Under the pieces are notes generated by a model. It made no database searches. It saw only the letters and a program-made list of their open reading frames with translations, and was not told the origin of the DNA. A DNA stretch of 26,501 bases from IMG/VR virus record IMGVR_UViG_3300025869_000082, positions 1 to 26,501 of that record; one strand, written 5' to 3'. This DNA comes from a virus. Positions within the stretch are counted from its first letter, which is position 1. The number at the start of each line of letters is the position of its first letter. The translations under genes and the position numbers were made by a program. Below, in pieces: positions 4,280-13,300 of the stretch.

Positions 4280-4445
4280 TGGAACCCGTGAACCGTGAAC
4301 CGGAAACCAGAATCAACAGGGGGGCTGGCCAAAAGAAATCAGTTTCCGTTTTGGGGTGTATCAATTATTTTATATATGTTACCCGTTAGTTCCCTGTATC
4401 TTACAAAAATTTTTTCAGTGGGGTGGACTAAAATTGGTTCATTTT

Positions 4446-4467
4446 AAAAAAAAAATTCCTTCGGAAT
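4446..4467 (-). terminator. Small hairpin with T10, leftward terminator candidate
   Basis: In minus sense, ATTCC/GGAAT arms with a three-base loop (4455-4467) run into ten T. The stem is only five pairs, so strength is doubtful. It would stop leftward read-through before the early units. Confidence 0.35.
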
Positions 4468-4471
4468 AAAA

Positions 4472-4507
4472 TTAACTACGGGGTAGTGTGACGATAGGGT
4501 ATATAAT
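4472..4507 (+). promoter_or_regulatory. Candidate plus-strand promoter for the rightward genes
   Basis: TTAACT (4472-4477), 22 bases, then TATATAAT (4500-4507). The 22-base spacing equals that of the ten minus-strand elements, but the middle ACACG block is absent. A start codon follows 18 bases further on (4526). Confidence 0.35.
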
Positions 4508-4525
4508 AATAAACATAGCTACCTA

Positions 4526-4588
4526 ATGTCGCATGTTAAGTGTTTGCGCGTGTGCGTAATCATACAAGGTATGATCGTAACAAGCTAA
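4526..4588 (+). CDS. Candidate 20-codon leader peptide
   Basis: ATG at 4526 and TAA at 4586-4588, giving MSHVKCLRVC followed by VIIQGMIVTS. The stop is two bases before the ATG of the next gene. The A/T-rich lead-in and position behind the candidate promoter would suit a leader or coupling peptide. The frame is short enough to be chance, so this is tentative. Confidence 0.25.
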   Translation: MSHVKCLRVCVIIQGMIVTS

Positions 4589-4590
4589 TA

Positions 4591-4872
4591 ATGTATAAAA
4601 AAGGAATCGGACCCAACTCATTAGGATCACCTCTAAAACAAGTGATGTCTAGCGATGAAATAAACCAAGCATTGCGCACTAAAAGAGAGAAAACAGGCAC
4701 AGGGGGTATTAAAATGGACAATACTCTAGTGGGTTTACCTGGCATAGGTACGGTTGCGAAGGCGGGCATAAGAAAAGCGGCTTCAAAGACGGCTGGCAAA
4801 TGGACGGGTAGAAAAACAGGTGCTATTGCCGATGCCACCGTACAGTTACACGGATTAGTTTCAGGGAAATAA
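4591..4872 (+). CDS. Small basic protein with SPLKQ motif (93 aa)
   Basis: The frame also has an upstream GTG at 4540, but the ATG at 4591 behind AAGCTAATA is preferred. The 93-residue protein carries SPLKQ at residues 13-17. It then has a Gly/Ala/Lys-rich middle (GLPGIGTVAKAGIRKAASKT) that could be an amphipathic or membrane-active helix, and a basic GKWTGRKTG segment. SPLKQ recurs in the next gene and in the gene at 19262-20803, a hint of shared localisation or a shared binding partner. It lies directly upstream of the tail-fibre array; role unknown, possibly a minor virion protein. Confidence 0.75.
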   Translation: MYKKGIGPNSLGSPLKQVMSSDEINQALRTKREKTGTGGIKMDNTLVGLPGIGTVAKAGIRKAASKTAGKWTGRKTGAIADATVQLHGLVSGK

Positions 4873-4874
4873 AC

Positions 4875-5165
4875 ATGTTTAATATGCCAAATTCACCTTT
4901 AAAGCAGAAATTATCGCCGGAAGCTGCAAAGGCTAAGGCAGAGAGAGACCTCAGGTATGCGAAATCGCCTGCACGTAGGGCTAAAAAGGCTGATTCTCAG
5001 GCACAACGGCGCGCTGCTAAGAAAAATGGGCGCAGTATTGAGGGTATGGACTTCGATCACAGGACAAATCGCTTCGTTTCGGTGGCTGCAAACCGTGGGA
5101 ACAGGGGCGAAGGCACGAAAAAAGAAGGAAACAAGAACTATAAGGTAAAACGTCGAAATGGCTAG
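4875..5165 (+). CDS. Small highly basic protein with SPLKQ motif (96 aa)
   Basis: A 96-residue Lys/Arg/Ala-rich protein starting MFNMPNSPLKQKLSPEAAKA. SPLKQ sits at residues 7-11 and KSPARRAKK follows near residue 30. The rest is mostly a charged helix and a basic tail ending YKVKRRNG. It is likely disordered or helical and could bind DNA inside the virion. It starts two bases after the previous stop and overlaps the next gene by eight bases, so all three are one operon. No named family recognised. Confidence 0.78.
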   Translation: MFNMPNSPLKQKLSPEAAKAKAERDLRYAKSPARRAKKADSQAQRRAAKKNGRSIEGMDFDHRTNRFVSVAANRGNRGEGTKKEGNKNYKVKRRNG

Positions 5166-5856
5166 ATTAAATACGTATACTACAGATACTGATGTAGCCG
5201 GTAATGACAAAGTATTAGGTACCGATATTGGCGGTGCTACTAAAAACTACCCACTTAAGAAGATTGGGGAGTATTTTGCAAATAAAAGTGTAATTACTTC
5301 AGAGGGCCAGTTGTCTTTCAGACATATAGTGGGCTTATCGGACCGCTTAAAAGGAGATTTTTGGGTGGGGGACAGCAATTCTGTTGTGCAGCTGGCGGAT
5401 GTAAGGAGTTTTACAATAAGTAAACACATGCTAGAAGACAGCCTTGACGTGAGCCACATGCTGAGTACCATTATAGCTAGCAAATTTGTTATTGTAGAAG
5501 TAGGCAACCCTAACGTACGTGGAGAATACTTCGTTACAAGCTCATACGACTATGAAGATGACAATAACTTTATTGTTGTAGACGTTACTGCTGTAAATAC
5601 TAACGGGAGTCTCACAGACGAGGCTTATTACGTATTTAGTAATACCACAACTGCGGGTGCGGACAAAAAGTACACTCATACGCAATCCTCAGCAGCAGCT
5701 ACATGGACAATAACACACAATTTAGATAAACAACCCGCTGTATCCGTAGTGGACAGCACTGAAAATGTAATTATATGTGAGGTTGAGTATACCTCTTTAA
5801 ATCAAGTAGAACTAAGGTTCTCCACTCCATACTCTGGAAAAGCCTATTTTAACTAA
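5158..5856 (+). CDS. Tail fibre or receptor-binding protein (232 aa)
   Basis: The N-terminus (MARLNTYTTDTDVAGNDKVL, then GTDIGGATKNYPLKKIGEY) is the kind of short adaptor seen on phage fibre proteins. The C-terminal 60 residues hold a sandwich-like domain with YTHTQSSAAATWTITHNLDK, then a V-S-V-V-D-S strand, and end FSTPYSGKAYFN. I recognise this as a common distal domain of marine phage fibres. The middle (residues 60-170) is not recognised. As first of five fibre-type genes it may be a connector or short fibre. The role is inferred from domain style and neighbours. Confidence 0.75.
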   Translation: MARLNTYTTDTDVAGNDKVLGTDIGGATKNYPLKKIGEYFANKSVITSEGQLSFRHIVGLSDRLKGDFWVGDSNSVVQLADVRSFTISKHMLEDSLDVSHMLSTIIASKFVIVEVGNPNVRGEYFVTSSYDYEDDNNFIVVDVTAVNTNGSLTDEAYYVFSNTTTAGADKKYTHTQSSAAATWTITHNLDKQPAVSVVDSTENVIICEVEYTSLNQVELRFSTPYSGKAYFN

Positions 5857-5880
5857 ACAAGAAACAAAAACAAAAAAACA

Positions 5881-7281
5881 ATGGCATTAAAGATTGTATC
5901 GGGGTTAGACGCAACGAGCATAAGTCTCTCCTCATTTTTAGATTTACAGAAGAACGAGCTCCGGAGCGCACAGATTCATAACCTCAACTCTACGCAGATT
6001 GCTGGCATTACGTCACCTGCTTCAGGTCAGTTTGCTTATGATACTACGCTTAACAAATTAAAAGTATATAACGGTACCGCATGGGAACTAGTTGGCGCTT
6101 CTGCTGATGAGACTAGTATTACTCTTAGCAGTAACACTCTTTCTATTAAAGCATTTGGTGTAGCTACCGGGCTCATTGCTAACCTTGCAGTTACTTCTGG
6201 TAAACTAGCAGATGGCGCGGTTGGTACTGCAAAACTTGCTACCGATGCGGTTAGTACAATAAAAATTGCAGACGCTCAGGTTACAACAGATAAACTTGCA
6301 ACCGATGCAGTAACAGCAGCTAAAATTGCAGACAACTCGGTAGATATTGCACGATTGAATGTTACTGATGGATCTAACGGTCAATTCTTAAAAACGGACG
6401 GTTCTGGAACTTTATCATTTGCAACACCAGTAGATGACAGTGTATCAGGAACAAACTTAACAGCTACACTTGCAGCATTAGATACTACACACGCTGAAAA
6501 CGTACACGGCACTGGAGCGACAACTATTATTATTGGCTCAAGCACTAATACTCCAGACGTACAAGTAACTGGAGACTTTATCGTTGATGGTGATTTAACT
6601 GTAGCTGGAACAACTACAACAATCAACTCTACTACGGTAACCGTTGACGATCCAATCTTTACTCTTGGTGGTGATACAGCTCCTACAGCTGATGACAACA
6701 AAGACCGTGGTATTGAATTCCGTTACCATAATGGAACTGAAGCTTTTGTTGGTTTCTACGGATACGATGATAGTCAAGAGGCTTTTGTATTCTTAACTGA
6801 TGCAACCAATAATTCCGAAGTATTTGCGGGAACTAACGGAAATATCATAATTGGTCAGATAGACATCAAGACTGCTTCTGGTCTTAAGCTAAATAATGTT
6901 GCAGTTACTTCAACTGCTGCGGAACTTAACATTTTGGATGGTGTTACGGCTACGGCTTCAGAACTTAACATCCTTGACGGAGTTACTGCTACTACAACAG
7001 AGCTTAACTACGTAGATGGTGTTACATCTGCAATTCAAGCGCAGCTTGACTCTAAACCAGTAGCGTACGCCGCATCGGTTACAACATCTTCAGGTACAGC
7101 TACTATTGCACACTCAGCACACGGGTTAACATTCCCTGCTAATGTTCAGGTGTATGACGAAAATGGCCAGTTAGTGTTAGTTGACATACGTCAAACGGTT
7201 TCTGGTGGTGAAATGACAATAACAATTAACGCCCCGGACGCAACATACAATGTTATTGCAGTTGGAGCTGCGGCTTCGTAA
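5881..7281 (+). CDS. Tail fibre protein with repeat stalk (466 aa)
   Basis: The gene starts MALKIVSGLD after an A-rich leader. Residues 49-72 carry GQFAYDTTLNKLKVYNGTAW, a module frequent in fibres. Residues 105-160 are five ten-residue repeats of the AKLATDAVT/AKIADNSVD kind. Residues 345-383 are three 13-residue repeats (xAELNILDGVTA; DNA 6913-7029). Such repeats form trimeric stalks. The C-terminal 80 residues form a probable knob. No S74 chaperone domain is present, so trimerisation must rely on the repeats or on another protein. It is followed by a strong hairpin. Confidence 0.85.
   Translation: MALKIVSGLDATSISLSSFLDLQKNELRSAQIHNLNSTQIAGITSPASGQFAYDTTLNKLKVYNGTAWELVGASADETSITLSSNTLSIKAFGVATGLIANLAVTSGKLADGAVGTAKLATDAVSTIKIADAQVTTDKLATDAVTAAKIADNSVDIARLNVTDGSNGQFLKTDGSGTLSFATPVDDSVSGTNLTATLAALDTTHAENVHGTGATTIIIGSSTNTPDVQVTGDFIVDGDLTVAGTTTTINSTTVTVDDPIFTLGGDTAPTADDNKDRGIEFRYHNGTEAFVGFYGYDDSQEAFVFLTDATNNSEVFAGTNGNIIIGQIDIKTASGLKLNNVAVTSTAAELNILDGVTATASELNILDGVTATTTELNYVDGVTSAIQAQLDSKPVAYAASVTTSSGTATIAHSAHGLTFPANVQVYDENGQLVLVDIRQTVSGGEMTITINAPDATYNVIAVGAAAS
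6193..6360 (+). repeat. Five ten-codon repeats in fibre stalk
   Basis: Five ten-codon units encode the pattern [ST]x[KR][LI]A[DT]xxV. DNA copies differ at many third positions. Confidence 0.8.
6913..7029 (+). repeat. Three 39-bp coding repeats in fibre
   Basis: Units at 6913-6951, 6952-6990 and 6991-7029 encode TAAELNILDGVTA, TASELNILDGVTA and TTTELNYVDGVTS. Confidence 0.9.
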
Positions 7282-7312
7282 GCTAATTATACCTAAATTA
7301 GTGTAATAATAA

Positions 7313-7346
7313 AAAGGGGGAGGGAGTTTGATCTTCCTTCCCCTTT
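7313..7346 (+). terminator. Strong hairpin between two fibre genes
   Basis: A 14-pair stem (7313-7326 with 7333-7346, including G-U pairs) has a six-base loop and sits in the 80-base gap before the next fibre gene. Flanks are A-rich upstream and TTTATTAATT downstream, so it is terminator-like without a clean T-run. It may allow partial read-through and set relative fibre levels. Confidence 0.65.
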
Positions 7347-7361
7347 ATTAATTAATATAAT

Positions 7362-10316
7362 ATGGCATTAAAGTTATTAGGTTCCCTAGAGTCATCAGGA
7401 GGCAACGTAGGTATTGGGGCCACTGATCCTGGAACTAAGTTAGAGGTAAATAGTGGTGGAACAGGTGCAGCAGCAAGGTTTACTGGAACTGCAAACTTTA
7501 GTGAAATTTACTTAGGAAGCAACGGAGTACAGTCTCAGTACACTAATATAGTATGGTATACAAATAATGGTAATGCTCAGATTTGGAAAGCAGGTACAGC
7601 GTATACAGCAGCAGGCGGAGCTGGGGCTTTAAACATATACAACAGCAACGGTAATATATCATTTCACCCTGCTGGGCAGTTTAATGCGATGACCATTGAT
7701 AGTTATACAAACGTTGGTATTGGAAGTACCGCACCTGCTGCTAAATTAAACGTTGCTTCAACTGGAGCTAACGCTTATTCAAGTACTATAACTAAGGGTA
7801 CCAATATGAAGGGAATAATAAACGTCCTTTCAAGTAATGCTGACGATATGGTTGGTATTTATTTTGGTACTGGTGTAACTTCAGAGGGAACTCACTGGAG
7901 TGGTATAACAGGTTCAAGAAGTCAGAATGGTGTTGACTGGAGTACTCAATTAAACTTTTACACCCACGATGAAAACGTTTCAAACCTAAACGATGCCACC
8001 CAAAAAATGGTCATTAAGGGTAGTGGCAACGTAGGTATCGGGACTACTAGTCCTCAGCAGAAGTTACATATAAAATCTACAACATCTGGACCAACAGGTA
8101 TTATTATTGAAAATACAAATAATGCTCAAAGTTTAGATTTAGATTTTTGGAGTAATGCAGGTGCTGCTCAAGGGAGAATTAGGTATAATGAAGGTGCTGG
8201 TTCTTTTGATTTTAGCCCTAACGTTGGAGCTGGCTCTGCTATGACAATGTTATACACCGGCAATGTAGGTATTGGCACTACTAGTCCAGCTTACAAATTA
8301 GATGTAAACGGAGGCATACAGTTAAACGGGAAATCCGCACTTACCGATAATGCTTACTTTGTAGGATCACCATCTTACGGTTTTAGATGGAACAACTCTG
8401 CTGATACATTTAACAACGTCATAATGTATGACAACGGTAATATGTATGTTAGAGGCAACGTAGGCATTGGTACTACTAGTCCTGCGGATAAACTACACGT
8501 ATCAGGAGGTAATATTAGACTTGACAATGGTGCAGGTGATGGGTTTATAAAAGACTCTGCTGGTAATGATAGATTCTATTTTGGCACTGGTACATATTTA
8601 AATTCAAATACAGGAGGTCCAGTTGCATTCCAAGTAGCAGGCAGTGAAAAAATGCGTGTTAATTACAATGGCAACGTAGGTATTGGTACAACTAATCCGG
8701 AACAAAAATTACACGTTGAAGGCGCGATTCAACTTGGAAATACCGAAGACCTTGCGTGGGCTTATGATAATGGTTCTTATTACAATTATATAACAAACTT
8801 TTACAATACGTCAAATGGTATGACGTTTAGAGCCGGAAGTTGGACTAGTGGAAACAACATAGATTTTTGTTTTCAAACTTATTACGGGGGTAGTTGGTCT
8901 ACAAAGTTGGCAATAAGAGGTGACGGCTACGTAGGTATCGGGACGGCTAGTCCAGCCACAAAACTACAGGTAGACGGTGTAATCACCGCAACTGGCGGTA
9001 ATTCTACAGACTGGAACACCGCTTACGGCTGGGGTAATCACGCAGGATTATATGATGCGGCAGGTAGTGCGGGTGCGGTCGATCTTCGCATAGAAGAAGA
9101 AGTATTACCCGCTATAGATGCCAAGTTAGATGCTACTGCTAAAGCAGCAGATTCTGAATTACTTGATGGTTTAGATAGTAGTTCTTTTGTAAGAAGTGAC
9201 GCAACAGATACTCTTAATGGTCACTATACTTTTTTATATAATTCTGGCATAATAGATTCTGCACAGCCTGGTTATACACAGGGTGCTATTGAAATTGAAA
9301 CAACTGACAACAATACACCTGCAATTGGATTTCATAGAGGTGGTTATTCTGCTACAGCATTGTATGAATATGACGGTCAATTATATGTAAATCCTTGGGT
9401 AGACAGAGCACAAGAAGGTCTTCTTTTATCTTCTGGTAATATTAGCGCCTATGCAGACGCAGCCGGTGCTGCTGCAGTAGTAAACACTCGTATTGAAGAA
9501 GAAATATTACCGGCTATAGATACCGTATCTAGCAGTATACCTACGAACAACAACCAGCTAACAAATGGCGCCGGGTATATTACAGATGGTAACACTAATT
9601 GGAATAACACATACGGATTTATAGCAAGGGGTGATACACAAAACCCTGGCTCTTGGCCTGAGGCTACAAAGTTTAAATCTACAGGGGATATTGGTACTGA
9701 TACATCTAGCAATCACTCTCTGCAAATTTATGCTGACGAAGGAACTGATGCATTTATGGCATTTCATATTAGTAATGACTATGCTGTTTTCTTGGGATTA
9801 GAAAATGATACTAATAGGCTATATACAGGTGGATGGTCACTTGGTAATATTAAACATCAAATTTGGGATAGTAGAGATTTTAGTTCCACTAATATTTCTA
9901 ACTGGAACACAGCATACGGTTGGGGTAACCACGCTGGTTACGGATACTGGGTATTGGATAATGCTGAACCAAAAAACGTACAAGCAGAAACGGTAACCTT
10001 TATAGGTAGTGTAACAGTAGAAGGAACATTCACTGAATCTTCTTCTATCCGCTTCAAGGAGAACATCACTTCGCTAGACCCAGCATTAGACAAAGTAAAC
10101 CAATTAGAGGCTGTCTCCTACAATAAGATTGGGGTAGATGACCGAGAAATTGGTTTGATTGCAGAAGATGTAGCAGAGCTGTTCCCAGAGGTTGTAACAT
10201 ACAACGAGGAAGGACAGCCTCAGGGTATCCAATACCAGCGCCTGAGCGTAATTTTGCTTAAGGCTATGCAAGAATTATCACAAGAAGTAAACGAGCTAAA
10301 AAAGAAACTGAACTAA
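7362..10316 (+). CDS. Long tail fibre with S74 intramolecular chaperone (984 aa)
   Basis: The body holds seven copies of a NVGIGTTSPxxKLxV module (first bases at 7401, 7707, 8025, 8259, 8454, 8670, 8925). Two WNTAYGWGNHAG modules and two R-I-E-E-E-[VI]-L-P-A-I-D modules follow. This is typical of a long trimeric fibre shaft. The C-terminus (residues about 893-984) is a peptidase S74 / endosialidase chaperone domain: SSSIRFKENI, then L-E-A-V-S-Y-N-K, I-G-L-I-A-E-D-V and a closing coiled coil. Such domains fold the trimer and then cut themselves off. The candidate Ser/Lys pair (SSIRFK) is kept, but the usual Asp after the Ser is Ser here. This is probably a main host-range determinant. Confidence 0.92.
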   Translation: MALKLLGSLESSGGNVGIGATDPGTKLEVNSGGTGAAARFTGTANFSEIYLGSNGVQSQYTNIVWYTNNGNAQIWKAGTAYTAAGGAGALNIYNSNGNISFHPAGQFNAMTIDSYTNVGIGSTAPAAKLNVASTGANAYSSTITKGTNMKGIINVLSSNADDMVGIYFGTGVTSEGTHWSGITGSRSQNGVDWSTQLNFYTHDENVSNLNDATQKMVIKGSGNVGIGTTSPQQKLHIKSTTSGPTGIIIENTNNAQSLDLDFWSNAGAAQGRIRYNEGAGSFDFSPNVGAGSAMTMLYTGNVGIGTTSPAYKLDVNGGIQLNGKSALTDNAYFVGSPSYGFRWNNSADTFNNVIMYDNGNMYVRGNVGIGTTSPADKLHVSGGNIRLDNGAGDGFIKDSAGNDRFYFGTGTYLNSNTGGPVAFQVAGSEKMRVNYNGNVGIGTTNPEQKLHVEGAIQLGNTEDLAWAYDNGSYYNYITNFYNTSNGMTFRAGSWTSGNNIDFCFQTYYGGSWSTKLAIRGDGYVGIGTASPATKLQVDGVITATGGNSTDWNTAYGWGNHAGLYDAAGSAGAVDLRIEEEVLPAIDAKLDATAKAADSELLDGLDSSSFVRSDATDTLNGHYTFLYNSGIIDSAQPGYTQGAIEIETTDNNTPAIGFHRGGYSATALYEYDGQLYVNPWVDRAQEGLLLSSGNISAYADAAGAAAVVNTRIEEEILPAIDTVSSSIPTNNNQLTNGAGYITDGNTNWNNTYGFIARGDTQNPGSWPEATKFKSTGDIGTDTSSNHSLQIYADEGTDAFMAFHISNDYAVFLGLENDTNRLYTGGWSLGNIKHQIWDSRDFSSTNISNWNTAYGWGNHAGYGYWVLDNAEPKNVQAETVTFIGSVTVEGTFTESSSIRFKENITSLDPALDKVNQLEAVSYNKIGVDDREIGLIAEDVAELFPEVVTYNEEGQPQGIQYQRLSVILLKAMQELSQEVNELKKKLN

Positions 10317-10317
10317 T

Positions 10318-13300
10318 ATGGCAAATCTTTTAAGTACCACTGTAAATGGAAGTCTTCTTGCATTAAACAATGGTGTAACAAATGCTTATACTACCGCCTC
10401 AAACGGAAGACTTTACCTAGGCTCAAATGCCCAGAATGATTACTCCATCTATACACATATGGAGAACTTTGGCGGCAATTACACCAAGTTGACCTTAGAC
10501 TGGCACACTGGTATTAAAATTGGAGCTAGTCAGACATACGGAGGCATTCGCTTTTATGGCGATGCTATTAACAACGGCGGTGTAAAGTTGTTTTCTGTAG
10601 GTGAGGGTGATGCTCACGTTAGAGTAGAAAATAATCTTTACGTTGGTAATACTATTTTCAATAATGGTAATGCTGTTATCCACACAGGTAACATCGGTAG
10701 CCAATCTGTAGCATCTGCTAGCCAAGTAAGCGGTGTGTCTGTCTCTGCTACAGAGATGAACAGACTTAAGACAACCTTAGGTGTTACGGGTCTTCCATAT
10801 TCTTGTGATATTTTTGTAGAAGGAGACCCAGACACATACTACCCTGTTCACTTTATTTGGGGTGACCAGGATATTTGGCGTAGAATTATTATCAAGCGAG
10901 GCTATAGTGAACAAGCGCCTTGGGACCCCATTGGAACTGGTGTGCACCACGGTGGTCTTCTTATAGATTGGGAAGGAAACTTTGGTGGCTGGGGAGGAGC
11001 TGAATACTCTGATAGACTTAGAGTATTTCAAGAATCTTACACTACAATCTGTGCTGATATGTACAGAACTACTCACTCTATGGGATACACTTTCTTCTTA
11101 AGAGGCGGTGGGGCTGTTTATCACATTTACTCTGACCAAAACATTCGTGGGTATCACCAGGATGGATTTCCAGATATTGCATATGATACTAACTTTAAGT
11201 TTTACGATAGTGCAACTCCAGCTTACATAGTCTACGCTCCAGCTCCATTAACTACTATAAACTCATCTCGTATTGATGGTCTTCGTACAAAGAAGCAATC
11301 ACAATTTGATGGTAGATACCAGCAGTCTGGTACAGCAATCAACACTGGTAACATCGGAAGTCAATCAGTAAACTATGCAGCATCCGCAGGAAATGCAGAT
11401 ACTGTAGGTGGATATAGTCCTATAATAGCCTACGGAAGCAATGATGTTAGAGGTAGAGTATTGGTAGCTGACCCTGGGAGTGGTAATATATCAACACGCA
11501 ACCCTGAGCTATATTCTGGTGAAGTAAGACTTGGAGCTGCTTGGGATAGAGGAGGCGTGTTTGCTGAGGGTGTACTTTCCTTGTCTACAAGTAGTTCCCA
11601 AATTGATTTTGTATTTAGTAATACAAGAGGAGCAACTGTTGCCGAAGATGGTAATATTTATATGTCTTGGGCTGGTGCTTGGTTATCTACACTTCTTGAT
11701 GCCAAACAAAACGCTTCTACTGCTATTAACACCGGTAACATTGGTTCTCAGTCTGTTTCTTACGCTAATAATTCTGGAAACTCAGCTACTACATCACAAA
11801 GAGACTTTAGTGGAGACGTATCTACTAGTGGTATGGGCCGCTTTGCTGGATGGTATACTGGTAACGCTCAAACTGGACTTGCTGCTGAAATAGGGGTGTC
11901 TGCTGGACAGGCTTACATTATAGCTTACAATAGACAAAGCGGAGCTTACGGAACTCTAAATCTAGAGTCAACAGGTACTAATTTAAGGATTAGTGGAAGT
12001 ACGGTTAACGTAACAAGCGGAACTCTTCAGCAGGGAGGAAATAACGTAATACACGCAGGAAACATAGGTAGCCAGTCTGTAAGTTATGCAACTAGTGCTG
12101 GAAACTCTAACAACACGTCACAGATAGCTTTTACTGACCTTAAAGGAAACTTCCCATCTGGAAGTGGTGGAGGACATAGTTTTGCCCCCAACCATTACTC
12201 TATGGGTCTTGACGTTGGTAATGGTGGATGGGATCATCCGCATTATAGAGATTTAATTATCGGATATCATACTGGTGTCCGCATAGGAGCAAACTATTCG
12301 GGTATTCGTTTTTACAACAACTCACCAACGACAGATGCAAACAACGACGGAAATGGAGATGGTGAAGAGGCATTGTTGATGACAATTGGTGGATATGTTG
12401 GTACGGCAAGCCAAACTGACGTTGTTGTAAACAACAACTTGTTTGCCAACGGGTCAATGCGCGCGCCAATATTCTACGATTCTGATAACACTAACTACTA
12501 CTTAAACCCAGCAGGAGGTTCTCGTTTAAGAAACCTTTACGTGGGAGATAGTGGAGATGATTGGTCAGACCCAGGGTCATGGGGTACTCAAGTAAGATTT
12601 AGTAACGAACCTCACGTAAAGTTTGTACTACACGCTCGTACTCCAGGTATTGAAGCAGGTATGTATGTGCATACCCCAGGCTCGGTATTTATGGGCAGTT
12701 ATACAGCGCATGTTCTTAGTTTAATGTATGCTGGAAACATGAGAATGCAAGTAGAAGATAGTAGAATATATTCTAATGTATACATGGAATCTGCAAGTTC
12801 AATGCGTGCTCCAATATTCTATGACTCTGCGGATACTGGATATTATCTAGACCCAAACGGGACATCTAACCTGCTAAAGCTTAGTGATAGGACTATGGGA
12901 TTCAATGGCATGAATCCAATGTCTGCAAACTCACCATACGAGCCTAGATACAATGCAAGTGTAAACTACCGCACTGGAAGTATGGGGTATGGAACGGTTG
13001 GTTTAAATGCTATTGGTTCAAACTGGGGTTCAGGATTTATTGATTCTTGGAGTTCTCCTGCTGAGCAACCAAACACCACCACTTCACACTGGGTTGGATT
13101 GCAATCAATACATTACGGACATCAGGATTCTACCAATTTTTATGGGTTTCAAATGGTGTCTGGAGCAGACACAAATAGATTTTATTTAAGAGCAGCTTGG
13201 CCAACGCCGTTATCTTGGGTAGAAGTTATTACTTCTGGCAACATTGGAAGTCAGTCTGTAAACTACGCGTCTTCTGCGGGTGCAGTAGAGTGGAGTAACG

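Larger units (their letters stand above)
4103..4590. other. Divergence region between leftward and rightward genes
   Basis: Nearly 500 bases with no confident gene. In order it holds a TGCTATA/CCTAGGTATA cluster (4106-4150), a GC-rich hairpin GCAGC/GCTGC (4154-4165), a GC-rich island with GGACCAGA and CCGTGAA repeats (4180-4310), and an AT-rich stretch (4340-4470) with a ten-A tract and small hairpin. A candidate plus-strand promoter follows (4472-4507), then a 20-codon frame ending two bases before the first rightward gene. This composition would suit a control region or replication origin, but no origin protein-binding site is recognised. Confidence 0.55.

Noticed and set aside
4017-4298. 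Plus-strand open frame of 93 codons
   Set aside because: It crosses promoter copy 10, cluster B and the GC-rich island; the product is low-complexity Thr/Arg/Gly/Pro at its end. No promoter or leader supports it.
4540-4590. GTG-start extension of the gene at 4591
   Set aside because: GTG at 4540 has no suitable leader, and the extra residues show no link to the SPLKQ-type proteins; ATG 4591 follows the usual A/T-rich context.
6381-6777. Minus-strand frames opposite the 466-aa fibre gene, and similar ones opposite other fibre, groEL and terminase genes
   Set aside because: They are antisense shadows of strongly supported coding regions, without leaders or promoters of either type.
7401-8951. 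Regularly spaced NVGIG repeats as a CRISPR-like array
   Set aside because: Spacing is uneven (about 195-320 bases), the repeats are in frame and coding with synonymous differences, and they are standard fibre shaft modules.
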